Source: Agrocybe praecox
Lineage: Eukaryota; Basidiomycota; Agaricomycetes; Agaricales; Agrocybaceae
NCBI GenBank assembly: GCA_964017145.1
Contig: OZ024847.1
Location: 1,364,001-1,428,000, forward strand
Direction: 5' to 3'
Length of the DNA stretch: 64,000 nt
The number at the start of each line of letters is the position of its first letter. Position 1 is the stretch's first letter. A program made the translations under genes and the position numbers. The notes under the pieces were generated by a model. That model searched no databases. It saw nothing but the letters and a program-made list of their open reading frames with translations, and was not told the origin of the DNA. This document shows, piece by piece, positions 11,554-24,568 of the stretch.

Positions 11554-13676
11554 ATGAGCCTCTCCATGTCGCTGCTGGTGAGGTCGCGTCGAGGAGCGAG
11601 ACTCTTGCTTTTCTTCGCGGTCGTTGTGCTTATCTCAATTTACCGAATCAGCAAGGATGCTAACGTCGATGCCGAAGTAAGCGAACGCGATCAGCCAGTC
11701 GACTCGCTCACATTGCAACATCCATTCATTATTACATCGGACGACGAGCCCGAATGGGTGAAACCTACCATAGAGGAAGATGTCGATGGTCCCAAACTAA
11801 AACCAACACCCGTGCTAGGAGAACACACTTTTCGGCCTGATGGATTGCTGGAGGTTAACAAAGAAGGTGCTCATCCAATCTATGAGCTCGTTGCACGAGC
11901 TCAGGCGGAATGGGAAGCGAAATTAGAGCGCGCTAGTACGACTTTGGGTGAAGCCGTAGCTGAGTACAAAAGGAGATACAATAGGGCGCCTCCTAGAGGC
12001 TTTGATCATTGGTGAGGCAACTCGTCGTCGAATGATTTACTAGGTCTTACTTAACTTCGATTATGATATATGTAGGTGGAAATACGTCGTTGACAATGAT
12101 ATCCAGCTACCTGACGAGTACGACCAAATTTACAAGGACTTGGAAGGTTTCTGGGGTTTGGACCCAAAGGCGCTCATTGCGATTCAGAAAGAAAATGAAT
12201 CGAAGAAAGATTCATACACCATCGGAAAGGACGCCGCTAGAGATGACATTGGCGTCGTCACGTATGCGTTCCAAGAAGGGAGATACAATCAACTAATAGT
12301 CGGGTCGAAGGACATTATCAAGTTATTCAAGGAGATCCAACATTATTTGCCACCTTTCCGCATGACTTTGTCTCCGCATGATGGACCGAACAGGTTGACG
12401 GATTATGGTGTTATGGACGCTGCTCGTGCAGCTGCCGGCGCTAAGACCCGTAAGAAGTTCTTGAAATTGCCCATTTAACAAATGTTTACACTTTCGTAGA
12501 TCTGACAATTGCAGACCTCCCAAAAACCAGAAACATAGGTTGGATATCGGCCTGTCCTCCGGATTCCCCTGCTCGACTGACCAAGATTGATTTGGATAAT
12601 CCACCTCTTCCGTCCACCGAGAAAACGTTCATTTACGACCATGTCCAGACTATGGATCCTTGCATTCACCCAGAACATTTCTACCATCATGGGCAATTCC
12701 TTGAGCACAGTTATGGGCCTTCGCCACAGACCGTCATAGTCCCAGAGTTTTCGTATTGCAGTACGACTGTTCATCACAACATTCGTTTCCCGGTTCCTTA
12801 TGGTTGGGTGGAAGATATCCACCCTCGAACGGACGACCCCGAATGGGACGACAAGCTCGACGAGAGACTCCTCTGGAGGGGCAGCGCCACTGGAATTTAT
12901 CACGGCAAAAATGGGCGGTGGAGGAATTCACATCGCGATTTTCTCGTGAAGTTCACTAACGACCTTAATGGGACGCTCGAGCTACTTCCTCCGGATAGGA
13001 AGCCAGGAGAAAAGATCGGTGACCCAAAGAAGATGAAGAAAGCTAGGCTGAATCCTGCGGTTATGGACGTTGCCTTTGGTGGGACGCCAACTATGTGTCT
13101 TCCGGAGGTGTGTGATGAGATGGAGAGAATCTATCCATGGAGGGACTGGCAAAGTATTAGCGAGGCTGGGAATTATAAATATGTCGTTGATGTGAGCCAT
13201 TCCTTGCCTTCCTTTTTATATTTCGAGAAAGTTTCTCAGCACCATCATTGCATTCTTTCTCAGATGGACGGGAATGGCTGGTCGGGCCGTTTCAAACGTT
13301 TAATGACTTCCAACTCTTTAATCTTCAAGTCCACCATATACCCTGAATGGTATGCAGACCGCGTCGCTCCATGGATACATTATGTCCCTATCCAAGTCGA
13401 CCTTTCCGATCTGCATGACGCGCTACTGTTCTTCCGCGGCGATGCCAATGGGGATGGTGCCCATGAAGAGATGGCAAAAAAGATTGCAGCGGACGGGAGA
13501 GAATGGAGCAAAACCTTTTGGCGAAAGCAGGATTTGATAAGTTATCTATTCAGGTAGGGGTGTTTTCACCATTTTTAAAAGCTGAATGTTGACCGGATCT
13601 CTTTCCATGCAGACTGACATTAGAGTACGCAAGGCTGATGAGCGAGGATAGACAGGCAATGAGTTACCGAGGTTGA
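11554..13676 (+). CDS. CAP10-family glycosyltransferase (GT90-like)
   Basis: Five exons (11554-12011, 12076-12449, 12500-13191, 13264-13553, 13613-13676) close in frame to about 625 residues. A cytoplasmic Arg-rich start is followed by one TM anchor (LLLFFAVVVLISIYRI), giving a type II Golgi topology. Family marks: PPRGFDHWWKYV, the ACPPDSPAR stretch, RLLWRGSATGIYH, NPAVMDVAFGG and the YKYVVDMDGNGWSGRFKRL block, with a late PEWYADRVAPWIHYVPI segment. CAP10 relatives of Cryptococcus act in capsule polysaccharide and glycan xylosylation; the acceptor here is unknown. Every intron has GT...AG borders and no stop interrupts the model, so it appears functional. A second Met at codon 5 is an alternative start. 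Confidence 0.9.
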
Positions 13677-16600
13677 GGAGGAAAGGGGGTTGAAACAAAC
13701 GATCTTTGAAGGTTGACACGGGACTAATATTTATTATATCCTATTAAATAAACATGCTTGTTGTATATTAGTTTCAATCGGCGCGAAAATTTGGAGAGTT
13801 CTAAAACCATCGGTCAGCGTTATTCAAAAGCACATAGGAAAAAACTCATCTCGAGAATTAAACAGTGATTGGGTTTTTAAGAAAAGTAGCATCACGAAGA
13901 TGCGAAAAAGTTCAAAAAATTGATTTTGCACATCAGTGCTCTTTCTGCCAACGTCATCCACAGAGGGACTATAATCTGAGGCCCCCGGATAACCCGCAAC
14001 ACTCTCGAAGCATGAATGCATTCCCCCGCTATGGAGCTAAATACGCATGTTCGCCCACCCTTGCTCCTTTCTTTTCCGCACCATGTTCGTTACAACTGTG
14101 GCTTGGAAATGCCATTCCGGCACAGTTTGTGTATCTGCCACGCATGTATCGAGCGAAGACCCATCTCGAAGAGCAGGAATCGATGTATATGAACCTCTCG
14201 CTGACCCACAAAGCGAAAGCATCCTAGCCACATCGCTCGTCAAGGATAGTCCAAACCGAACACCCGAACGCTTTTCTTGTGCGGACATATGGTCGCCAGC
14301 CCAACTAGTACATCCAGGTAGTCATGAAATCCTCATCAACGCGGGCGTGCCATCGAGTCCCGGAATACCAAACACACCCCCATTCGATAGTCGATCCGTG
14401 GATGTTGCGGTCTATGGCCCTCGAGAACAAATCTCTGTTATGACAGGTGGAGTAAACCACCTCTTTTCCCGTAGGAGTCATAACTGCCATAGAAATTGCA
14501 CCCGGACCAACATAAGGAACGGAGGATGCAAGTGGTACACGAAGCAAGAATAGCATGCACAGGGGAATCATTGGGTAATACGACAGTACTTGGAGACATT
14601 GACTGAGCTTCAAACAGGCCATATGAGTAGAAAAGCGGAACAAGTACGTTGAAAGGACCGTTACTTGAGTCTTGGCAATTACAGCTGAGATACGAGGCAT
14701 AAGGCTCGCCCTTGCACCTAAGTGGTACAAATAGATCCATGCTGATGTCCGTGGCAGAGGGACAATCAAAAAGGCCGGAATGAGGAATAAGTTACTAATA
14801 CGTGCCAGCAGTCATAGTCGGCCTTCCTGTCTGTGGAAAGACCTGTAGTTGGGGGCGTGCAGTTTATTGAAGAGAAAATAGACCATGTGGATGGGTTGGT
14901 CGAAAGAACAATGAATCCGATAGTGCAAATTTGTTTTTTCGCTGTACCAAAGCGCCACTGTAGCTTCTGGTCATTCAGGGACGACCAAATTCTGCGTTTT
15001 CTGTATGGGTTTCCTTTGGCATCGAACAAACATGACATCTCGGTTCCAGGAGGAAGCAACCACGCAACCATGAGAATTTCCTTGCGCACGCCGACGCTTT
15101 AGGACTGCTCCCACAACCTTCAAAATCTCGTTAAACAAGACGTCGGAAGAATTGCAGTAGTCCACGGCGAATGAAATTCTGCTCAAACGTCGCCGGGTTT
15201 TGAGACTAGCTCAGGGAAAAGAGCACGAGGCCCGGTCCAATGATCGTTCTGTGTGGAAACTCGAAGTGTTCCCAAAGGAAACAAGAAAGCAATCATACGA
15301 TTTTTGAAGGAAGTTGTGTAGGATAGATGACTGTCGATTGACAAGCTGGGAGGAGTCCCTGGTGGCTGAGTGACGATTGGACGAATGAGGCTATCTTGAA
15401 CGGTGCAAGATCTGCCTGTACGGAGTCCAGGTGGCACGTTTTGTTCATTTCGCGTGCTAGAGTGTGCGTGAACACCTCCAAGTTTTGCCATGCTCCCTAA
15501 AGATGTCCGCGACGCTTCTCTAGTGTTGCATTCGAAATTTTGTTCGCCAGAGGCTGGGATCCCACGTGTTTCCGGCATTGCTTTCCTATTTTCTACAGAG
15601 GAATACCATGCGCATAGTTGAAAACGTACGAGATCCCTCCTGGTTCTACAGGAAAACCGAGGAGAAACCTGCGCAGTGTCCTGTGTGGAGATATGCGAAA
15701 CGATTCGTGAAATAAATAGGGTCCCGAAGCAAACGCAGACGAGGATCTGTGCGGAAGCCAAAGGTCGTACAAAGAGTTTCGACCGAATTTCAACACTTTC
15801 CGGAGAAACGATAAGGGAGGAGGCAAACATGTCATCGAATGTGAAAGTGCTCTGAGCAGTCGAATGACGCGAGAACGGGCCGCAACCAGGGTCCAATCCC
15901 TATATCCTAACACAGCTCCAACGGTGTACACTCTCGACCCGACAAACCGTCGATTGCTTTCCTATGAGTCGAATAGAGAAGATCATGGCCCATTATGACT
16001 TAGGGTTAGATGTCACTCCTAGGGTAAGAAGTGGGTTGTGTTGGTTGAGGTGGTGCTATTCTGGGAGATGCCACGTTAAAATCAGTGCCAGCAGGGTTTG
16101 GAGCGTTGAAAACACAGGTTTTGGGTTTGAAAGTAACCAGAAGTGGGTTTACATGGTGGTTATTGTTGAAAACATTATTCTTCGCGAAGAACGCGGCAAA
16201 CCAAAACACGTACACAAAGCCAAACAAAATCTACACGTGGGAACTTGGAAGCCAAGTTCCTTTCAAGTTCCTTCTGCAAAACTCCCTATACTCTCGTTAC
16301 AAGGGTCATCGTACGCATACAAACAGGACTTATAAATCAACATATGGTTTGGGGACCCGCAGGACAAAGGGCGTCACTAATATACCAGAAAATGTTAAAT
16401 TACTCGGCGTGTGTATTTCACGTCATTAATAGTGCGTTGAGAAATAAATTATGCAAGTTATCAACAGGTCTCGTGTATGTCATTTTTACTCTCCAGAATT
16501 AGACATAGTTAAATATCAAGTTCTCTCCAGGACAACAAAGCCAATGCGACGGCTTTATCGTTAGCTTGATTTACAGGCGATGTCAACATTTCGCACAAAG

Positions 16601-16757
16601 CTGTCAACCCTGTATCGCGTTATACCTCACTTCCCCGAAGTACTAAATGAAGACATCAATCAGCCTGACTTGGCTTTCTATCCTCCGACCCTCGACGACT
16701 TTTGACCTTTCGTTCCTGTTCATGACCTCACGATTTTTTTACGACCTTCAAGTCACG
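13677..16757. other. Unresolved 3-kb region
   Basis: Several medium open frames overlap on both strands, mainly minus-strand frames at 14305-14769, 14766-15089 and 15183-15896. None shows a domain I recognise, and I could not join them by canonical introns into a convincing protein. A decayed minus-strand gene is possible. Nothing is called. Confidence 0.3.
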
Positions 16758-18160
16758 ATGGGGGGCAGTTCCCTAGGATTTGTTATTGGCACATACATGG
16801 TGAGAGTCAGTGGCATCTTTATCTTCTACTTACGCTCATGAAACGCCCAGTTTGAAGTGTTTCTATACGGTGAACTCCATTTGAAATACTTTGTACGGCC
16901 TATGTATTGAACAATCCTCGAGGGCTGTACACGATCATATTCATCTTCTGCGTGTACATAGTCTGGCTGAGCAGGCGGTCGACTAGGGTCCCATTCGTGA
17001 TGGCTGCTCTACTAATGTTCGGGATCGCGACTGGTGACATTGTCATCGGGCTGTATCACCTTTTTCGTCAAATTCTTGATGACAGCCAGGCTCCAAATCC
17101 ATACACAAGAGTTGTGTTCTTCGTCTCGAACAAGTACTTTTCGTCTCTGCTTGTTTTTCGACGTCTCATTTTTTATTGTGCCTAGCATTATTGCGGACTC
17201 TATACTAGTTGGGACTATCTATTCTCAATATTCCTGAAACGCGACTAATCTGGGAAGATGTGCAGATCTATCGCTTCTATGTCTTCTGGTTTCGCAGGCG
17301 GCGCTTTGTTATTATACCCTGCATAGTCCTCTTCTCATCGTCATGTACGTCCAATGAAGCTGTCCCAGAATGACTGTCCGCTGATTATGGGACCAGTATG
17401 CGGTTATTTGAGTCTCCTTTCTGTCTTACGGACACGGGATTTATATTCTGTATATTTATGGATGACACTTGGCTTGAACCTTACGCTGTCTGTGCTGATA
17501 GGTAGGTCCACAGGCTGGTACATCTTTGCCTGTATAGTGACGGATTTTTATAGCCGTGAAGTTTCTTTGGTCGGCAAGACGAACTCGAATGGTCTTTGGT
17601 TCCGCCTCCGTCCGCTTCATTTACCCTACATATCCTATGTTGTTCGTAAATCCTGGAATGTTCAGTTGTTCCGTCATCTCAGCTGATCTCGAAACAGAAT
17701 AGAGTCTGGTTTGATATATTCTGCCTATCTTCTGATACATCAGGTGGTACATTCTGTATGTCTTTTTATGATTATTATTATGTGACATGTACTAATATGG
17801 CCCCTTGCCAGACTTTTTTAAATATAGGTCTTAACCAGATCGTCGTAAGTTATATTTCTTGAATGAAGAAATATCGTGCTGAAAATGGATCCTTTTCTCT
17901 GAATCCCAAAGGCCATCGTTCCGACTTTGATCATCATAAGAGCTAGCATTGGGCCAAATCACGAGGATGTGATACATAGAGGTGAAGCTGGAACAGAGCA
18001 TGGAACTTCGAGCACCCCAGTATTGGATTCCCTCTTCAGCACCGTGGGTACTGCCGCACAGATGTCGCCGCAATCGGGGTTGAGGCTAAGAATGGACAAC
18101 GGCACGCAAACTCATCTTCCTCAAGAGGACGAGGGACCTACACACTCTGAAATTGCTTAG
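16758..18160 (+). CDS. Multi-pass (7TM-like) membrane protein, first of a tandem array
   Basis: The exon chain has a short N-terminal exon ending 16799, a 19-nt microexon at 16851-16869 (FEVFLYG), then exons at 16923-17133, 17186-17207, 17266 onward and others to the stop at 18160. Recognisable family segments are LYTIIFIFCVYIVW, IIADSILIYRFYVFW, LWMTLGLNLTLSVLI, IESGLIYSAYLLIHQVVHS and GLNQIVAIVPTLIIIRASIG, then a hydrophilic tail. These are the helices of an Agaricomycete-expanded membrane protein family of unknown function. The junction before IESGLIYS (about 17650-17692) closes one base out of frame in my trace, so there is either a nearby frameshift or an unusual splice site. The start may lie upstream at 16647, which is in frame. 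Confidence 0.7.
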
Positions 18161-19425
18161 ATCTCATTATGAGGCCTCTGCAATGATGCCGTATATTATG
18201 CATGTACGCGCTTTCATATTCATATTCCATTATGATTGAGTGTGCGCTCATTGGAACTGTTGCATTAAAAGCTTAATTTCGAGTATTATGAGAAGATACG
18301 GGGTCTATCACCTTGACTGAAAAATCAAACACTAGAATCCCCAAAATTCCCCATTTTCATGGCCGTCCTACCCAGGATCCGTGTGTTACGTTGTCGAGAA
18401 ACTAGTTTGCTCCGAATTATCACACACAAAGGTTGTTTCGACCTTCGGAGTCTTCGAAGTTGCCAAAATCAGTCCAGGTGCAGGATAAACCTGGAAGGAT
18501 TGGAGGTGCGAGGCTTGAAGCCGTCAATGTACTGTACATTTTCTATTGACTGCGGCTCATAATCCTCTGTTTAGACGGCCAATCATGCTGACCGTCGTTC
18601 TATCATATGGGGAATGGGTCAGCCCAGACTATTAACGTTAAACGAAGGAAATATATTCGAGAGAGTAAGTGCTATCGGCTCCATGATCCGTTTATGACTT
18701 CACTTCCACTTCTCTTATTGAAATTTTGCAGGAACGATGCAAAATAAAGTATTAAATTACTTAAACGTGCTTTGCGTGTTAACTGCGTGGGATGAGATCG
18801 GCGGCGGCAAGAGGATGTGTTAATTGATTCCGAACCGCGTGCGCGCGACCCTTAGGGCCCTAGGGTCCAGATCAAAAAACGAGGAATCTATGCACCACAC
18901 ACATGAGATGCAGCCACCAGGAAGAATACTATCAGGTCGACTTGTTTTATATAACGGTTTTGTCGGGTAATAATATCCCGGTAAGTCCTTTACGATAGTT
19001 ATTTCGTCAAGTTGGGGCTTACATAGGAATTACACCCTCCTTGTTGCAGTATCTCCCCACTTAATCACACCGGTGTGCAAGTCTTGTCAATTGGGGCACG
19101 AATCCTAGGTTATAGTCCCAGACCGAGCCCCGTTATGCCCATAAGCGATATCCGGGTTCTCACTCTTCGACTAAATTTAAACCCTGTCAGTCAAACTGAA
19201 TGATGATTTTTCTCGAGGTAGGGAGTTGATGAGCCATCCTTTGTTGTGCCCAGCAACTATGCGCTATGTATATCCGCCGCGCAGCAGGATGAGGCAGGAA
19301 TTGTTCACTGGATGCTGTCCTATTATTTGCTTGGCAGGTAAATGGATCTTGTTCTGTACCTCTCTTGTCCCCTACGCTCACGAGTCCGTAGACGCAGCCA
19401 ACGAAAACATCTAGACCTGGCAGGG
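18161..19425. other. Intergenic between membrane-protein genes
   Basis: No supportable gene; short open frames only. Confidence 0.4.
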
Positions 19426-20991
19426 ATGAGTAAGTTTGTGGGCGACATTGTTAGGCGAGCGACGGTGGTGCCATTCCAGCGACCCTTGATTCCATTTTTG
19501 AAAGAACCCTGGTCATCCAAATCGAAATATCCTGCTATCCTGGTAGGCAAATTCTTCCATCGGAAATATTTGCTTAAACTCCACCACTGACTTTCGATCT
19601 TCTTGGCCCTGTCTAGCTGGAGACTTTCTTGTATGGTGCGCTATCCTTCCGCTAGCTACACATGCTTGATTCTATCTCCTTGGAGAGTGGCTAACATCGA
19701 CTTCTATTAGGCGTCTATGTCGTTCTTTTCTGTTGTTGTGCATTTGTTCTATGGAGTCGGCGTACAATAGCAGGACAAAAGATCCTATTGGCAGCGACAT
19801 CGCTGATGTTCATGCTTGCATCGGCGGATATGATTTTAACGGCATACTTTTTCTTCCACTTTGTGCTAAGCACACCACCGAGCAATGTGCAGCATAGTCA
19901 CAGCGGCACACATGAGCCTTGGAACAGAATTTTAGAAGTCAAGTTTGGGATATATGTTATTGCCAAGTACGTATTGCTAAATCCTTCTCGACCGCCTGTA
20001 CTAATACTAAACATGACTACTTCGATCTGCTTCAGTGCCGTTGCTAGTAGCCTCCTGGTTGGTCAATTGACGAGAGCACACATGCGTTTTATACTGACCA
20101 CCATGGTAGATAAATCGCTGTTACGATGTTTGGCTTAATAGGAGAATCATCATTGCACCGATCGCGCTGGTGTCAATTGGAACATGTGAGTTCTTCTTCT
20201 CTATTACTATCGTTAAAGATGACTTACCTTCCGTCCGGTGGTCAGTAATCAGCTTTATTTCAATATCAGAAAGTCAACTTGGAGACAAACTACTCGCTGC
20301 TAGTTTTATTATATCTGCTGCCGCAAATTTATCCGTTACTCTACTCATAGGTCAGTACATAATAAATGTTCAACAGCGTCAACCTCGTTTCTGATCAGCG
20401 TTATGATCGCAGGCACCAGAATATGGTGGACGTCCAAAAAGATAAGACAAATCTTCACCATGGAATACTCGGACGTGTGCGATTATATCATCTCCCTTAT
20501 GTGAGTCGACCTGAGTTGACTGACGTATTGCTATTAACATCTATGTTAATCTTTCCCTCACGGAATAGCTTGGACTCCAACGCTATATACAGCCTTTCAA
20601 TAGTACTTTATCTTGGTTTTCACACAGTAAGTCTCACCGCAATATTGACCCAGTGGATTACTTGCTGATTCACTTCTCAATCAACTCAGCTTGTGATTGA
20701 TGCTTCCCTGACACAGATAGCTGTGAGTAAATTCTCATTAACCTATGTCTTTGTCGAGTGGCTACTCAACAGACGGTTATGTAGGGGGTCACGCTGACAG
20801 CCATGATTCTGCGAAAATCTTCGGCCGATTCCCTTGCCAATACTTCTGCTTATAGTTCCACTACCACGATACCGGAAGTACACGGGGTGGCCCAAAGGAC
20901 TCATTCTCTCACTCTCCCTCGCCATCTAGTCCGGAGGACATTCTTATCAACTCCGTTCAATCGCGCGAGGACTCAGGCTGAGCGCAAGTAG
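19426..20991 (+). CDS. Multi-pass (7TM-like) membrane protein, second of the array
   Basis: The 19-nt microexon lies at 19617-19635 (LETFLYG) and is followed by VYVVLFCCCAFVLW, a helix beginning LMFMLASADMIL, NAVASSLL joined to INRCYDVWLNRRIIIAPIAL, TRIWWTSKKIRQIF, ILDSNAIYSLSIVLYLGF and IDASLTQIAGVTLTAMIL. A Ser/Thr-rich cytoplasmic tail ends at 20991. The introns are short GT...AG, and the exon borders correspond to those of the genes at 16.8 and 21.8 kb. The sequence is more divergent than its neighbours (INRCYDVW replaces the usual YRCYxVW), but the frame stays open. The first exon (19426 to about 19542) is the weakest part of the model; it was chosen because its donor joins the microexon in frame. 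Confidence 0.7.
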
Positions 20992-21786
20992 TAACGCTAG
21001 AGTAGTTTCACAAGTTGCATATTGTATCAACGCAATGGAATTTCTTCTGACTATCGGAATACATTCTAGCCATCCGCTTACTTGGATGACTTTCCGAGCC
21101 GATGTGAGATGAACTGTATCCGGTCAGGTTCTGGACTGATAGGTTTTGAATCCCTGCTCCAGCCGGATTGGAGATAACGCTATTCCATTGAAGTAGAAAG
21201 TGGAGGATGATGCCATGCATACCCCAGTCAAAGGTAGTCCTTTCAACTGGGTGGATGTCATAGAGGCACCCTCCCACTCCTCTGTCACTTGACTTGAACC
21301 TGTACAGAAAAACGGGACGTATAATTATTGCTTCCGGTCGTCATTCCGCTCAGAAGAGGAGTTTGCCGTAGGTATATCTGCTGGCCATGTACAAAACAAG
21401 TTTTAGGCGCGTTTGATTCACGAGTTATCCTGAGAGAAAGGCAGGAGTGGTCTGCATGGCTTGGCGGGAGGGACTTGGCGGGACCTTCCTAAAATGGAAG
21501 GAAGTACTCACACGAATTCACATCAGTGCCACTATCTCACTCTGCCAAACTCTGCCTCTGTTTTCTCATCATGATCTATAAGTAGAAACAAAATGGAACG
21601 GGGATGTGATTCGTTGACCAAGCTTGTCTATTCTCTCACTCCTCTCATTCTATTACCTTCACGTCGGGTCCATATCTTTTCCCTTTTCTTTCTCTCTTCC
21701 ACGAATCACTCAGGCTGTCCAAACCATTCTCCAGGGCGCCCGCCCGACGTTGACGACTTTTCACGCACAAGGATCTCTTTACTACG

Positions 21787-23565
21787 ATGTCTAGCCCTCT
21801 ACTCAGCTTTAGGTCACAAAATCGAGATTTTTCGAATTCCCTGGGACAAGTAAATATCATCATACCGGGGAAGGATGGTCAGGATGATCCAGACGGAGGG
21901 AATGCGATACCCAGCAATTACTACTCCTTGAACGAGTACAGTGCTGCAGTACTGGTGAGCTGGAGCCAGCAAATCCCTTATGACATTCATGTTGACACCA
22001 TAGTCCTCAGTTTGAGGTCTTTTTATATGGTAATCTAGCCCTGATTTGACATTATAGAATCCAAGGCTTATATTCTTCTGTGTACAGGAATTTACTCTAC
22101 ACTGTTCGCAATGTGCATACGCATTCTGTTACGGAATAAGAGGACAACACAAAAGGTGCTATTAGCCTGCGCTGTGACGATGTTTGCCCTTGCTACGGTG
22201 GATGTGGTGCTGGAGATTAGTTTCTTGTTCTGGTTCGTGGTGAAGGCGAATAGTGTGCCACAAAACGACATTCACTTCAAGTATCTTATTTACATCACAA
22301 GCAAGTGAGTTGGCTCTACTCTCTCTCTTTCTCTCTTTCATTTCATGAGGTATACTAAATTAATTATCTCAGCCTAATCGCCGACAGTTTGGTGGTACGT
22401 TACCTTCCTTCTTGCATTCGCCTTACTCAAGCTCATATGCCGTTGACGGTCGAACTTAGATATACCGCTGTTATTCTGTCTGGAGTGGTAGCAAGCGCGT
22501 GATCATCCTACCATGTTTATTGCTTCTTTGCGGATCTGGTGACTGACTCTCTTTCTCATATCGCCTAGATTGATTGACTAAAGTGCGAACCCTTTCAGCT
22601 TTTGGCTATGGATTCATTGCCCTCTCAAAAGAAGACTACCGGTACCGCAAGCTGCTCATTGCCTTCCTTTTCACAACTGTCTCTTTGAACTTGTTGGTTA
22701 CGGTTCTGATGTGTATGTTTCTCTCACGTCCGCCTTCTGACCATTAACTCATGAGCGTTCTTCGCAACGACAGCGGGCCGCATATGGTGGATAGCACGGA
22801 AGGCCCGCTCCATACTCGGACCACGCCTTACGTCGAAGTATACGACCATGATTGCCATCATGTAAGTGTCTTTTTCACACTTCAGGTCTAATGATGACGG
22901 CGATGTACTGTTTGACGTGCTATTTTCTGTCGTCTATGAATGGGAAACGTTATGCTCACGCTTAATCCAACAGAGTGGAATCCGGTCTTATCTATTCTAT
23001 ATATTTCATTCTTGACGTGGTGGTCCAAGACGTATGTGCTTTCCCTCTCTCTGGGACTGCACCCTTGATCCTCCTATGCAAAACTGACACCCTTTTTTCA
23101 ACAGCTGATACTTGATGCCGGCCTTGCTCAAGTTGTGGTAAGTTCAAGCCTTTGGCACTTTACCACTTCAACAGTCACCGCTAAATATATTTACTGACAT
23201 TGATTGCTTTGCTACAGGGCATCGTGCCGACGCTTATAATAGTGCAAATAGGACTCGGCAGAGACTCGCATGATATTGAAGGGGGGACTACCGCCAGTAT
23301 GGTACGGACAGATGCGACCAGGGGTTTCAACGTTACAAGAACATCCATGCATGATCATGATTATGCGAATGATCCTCCGCCAGGATCGCCTCCCATGTCT
23401 GACATGGGCTCTCCGACGATATCAATGCCGCCTTCTACGTTCTCGGGGATGCAGCATCATCATAATATGCAGCAGACCACACAGCGATCGAGTAGAATGT
23501 TCGACTCTTTACATCGTATGGAAAGCCGGAAAACAGAGGAGGATGTAGAGTCGGGCTATTCGTGA
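21787..23565 (+). CDS. Multi-pass (7TM-like) membrane protein, third of the array, intact
   Basis: The cleanest member. Exon 1 is 21787-21954, the 19-nt microexon 22011-22029 (FEVFLYG), exon 3 22088-22304, then exons carrying LIADSLV, IYRCYSVWSGSKRVIILP, FGYGFIALSKEDYRYRK, SGRIWWIARKARSILG, VESGLIYSIYFILDVVVQD, LILDAGLAQVV and GIVPTLIIVQIGLGRD. All junctions traced are GT...AG and remain in frame. The tail of about 110 residues is Ser/Met/His rich and probably cytoplasmic. Family function is unknown; an N-terminus outside with seven helices would be receptor-like, but that is inference only. It sits in the same orientation as its two upstream paralogues, as expected from tandem duplication. 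Confidence 0.85.
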
Positions 23566-24568
23566 TGCTGATATTCCGGTTTTTGAGGCTTGCGGTGTTA
23601 ATTATGGGACCGGCCTGCTTGATCTGTTGCGTATTTGTGTGTTTATTGGCTCCGATTCGTATCCGGTACGCAAAACACCCTTTCGGTAGGAGGGTTGACC
23701 GTCGGACGATTACTTTAGGTTGAAGCTTCGGGCTTCATGGCACGAAAAATGCTCGTCAGGATACTCGTCCTTCAAACACATTCAGATAGGCGCGCCGCGG
23801 ACGGATGTACTATTGTAACATATAATTTTATGTAGTTGTAGTTTACCATATATATAGAGGTTAAAGCTAAAGGGCTGTTCTTGTATCATACCCATCAACA
23901 TACAAAGAGTATTCCAAATCCCAAGCCTACCGCGAGCTCTCATCATACTTGGAGAAATTGAGGAAAATTCAATGTTCCAACTTGTTCCAAGCCACCACAA
24001 GATAATAAATCTACATGTTTCGCTTTGAACCACATGAAATTGATAACCAGAGGTGAATATTAAAAAGGTAATAAATGCGCTTTTTGGGTATATTTCCGAT
24101 CGTATATTCGGTCGTCGTTTGCTCCACATTGCACAATAACTTTAACAACAACCATGTCGGCTTGGAAATCTTCTTAGTATCGTTACCCCCAAGCCGCAAG
24201 CCCTCTCAAATTGCTCCAATGAACATGACAAGGCACTCAGCGACTCACTTCCTGTGTTAATCATAGACCGTAATCAGATAACCACGTCTTTATTTGCGTG
24301 TTGCGCAGTAACTACTCACTCATGTTTGGACGGACGGCATGGGGTGATGCTCGGCGATTGACATTCCACGAGGTGTTTCCAAGTCTTTCCGAATGCGAAA
24401 CTCTTGCCATATTGATGGGAAAAATGGATCTAGACACGGGGATGTTCACCGCTTCTTCCGCAGAACCCAATTACCATTCTCTCTCTCATACTTTTTTCGA
24501 CGACTCCGGCCTTATTGAACGCACAGCTTGAAGCTTGAAGAGTCAACTTGAGAGGATCATACGGGAGC
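23566..24568. other. Intergenic, no supported gene
   Basis: Mostly AT-rich 3' and 5' flanks; I see no exon chain. Confidence 0.4.

Noticed and set aside
15183..15896. A 237-residue minus-strand open frame
   Set aside because: No domain, no splice support and overlapping alternative frames; length alone is not enough.
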